Assembly: GCA_913064925.1 (NCBI GenBank)
Contig: CAJYBN010000084.1
Span: forward strand, 1-11,532
Direction of reading: 5' to 3'
DNA length: 11,532 nt
Source: an uncultured Peptococcaceae bacterium
Lineage (GTDB): Bacteria > Bacillota > Desulfotomaculia > Desulfotomaculales > Desulfallaceae
The number at the start of each line of letters is the position of its first letter. Positions within the stretch are counted from its first letter, which is position 1. Positions 11,460 to 11,532 of this stretch are shown here, one piece after another. A program made the translations under genes and the position numbers. The notes under the pieces are model-generated. The model saw only the letters and a list, made by a program, of their open reading frames with translations. It was not told where the DNA came from and searched no databases.

Positions 11460-11532
11460 TTAACCGCCATGAACCGGCAGTACTGCAGTGAGGGTTATTT
11501 GCCTGGCGGCCGGCTCAGATTCAGTGGCAGCA
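11460..11532 (-). CDS. Possible C-terminal end of a convergent gene (runs off the right edge)
   Basis: A leftward frame enters from the window edge and ends at TAA (11462-11460) with the tail RQITLTAVLPVHGG. It would converge on the methyltransferase with a 24-bp gap. A rightward frame from GTG 11488 (RVICLAAGSDSVAA) is an alternative, but it has no ribosome binding site. With only 73 bases visible neither is secure. Confidence 0.25.
   Translation of the reverse strand, partial: AATESEPAARQITLTAVLPVHGG

Noticed and set aside
11469..11532. Rightward frames from ATG 11469 or GTG 11488 at the window edge
   Set aside because: Neither has a ribosome binding site and too little sequence is visible to judge.

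Overview
The window looks like the chromosome of an anaerobic, moderately GC-rich Firmicute of the Desulfotomaculum/Pelotomaculum (Peptococcaceae) type. This is an inference from strong AGGAGG-type ribosome binding sites, frequent TTG and GTG starts, and Firmicute families such as DUF2512 and DUF2508. No rRNA or species marker is present, so the genus is a guess.

Layout. Positions 1-1400 are visibly AT-rich. They hold a translationally coupled leftward pair (a partial unknown gene and a stand-alone HD-GYP phosphodiesterase) and, divergent from it, a small XRE-type repressor. The intergenic space has repeated GAAACATATT motifs. A leftward tRNA-Thr(CGT) with its own consensus promoter and a terminator follows at 1591-1665, and the sequence to its right is GC-rich. 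Next come leftward DUF2512 and DUF2508-like genes. A rightward DUF6504-like gene follows, with a palindrome between its -10 and the expected -35 position. A leftward small gene with an odd C-terminus and a rightward MFS exporter come after it.

The centre (4762-8704) is a five-gene operon: a BldC/excisionase-like HTH protein, then permease, CBS-domain ATPase, permease and substrate-binding lipoprotein of an OpuC/YehZYXW-type compatible-solute importer. It closes with a strong terminator. The binding protein is the most unusual feature of the window. Its two halves are in the reverse order compared with OpuCC/OsmF proteins, so it reads as a circular permutation behind a normal lipoprotein signal.

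The right end holds a Y-family DNA polymerase. Two tandem promoter-like elements precede it, each with a CAAAC-N4-GTTTG-type palindrome. The same palindrome controls the DUF6504-like gene 6 kb away, which suggests one SOS-like regulon for translesion synthesis. The polymerase overlaps a small cysteine-containing protein. A class I O-methyltransferase with a 10-bp inverted repeat over its promoter region follows, and the window ends in an ambiguous stretch.
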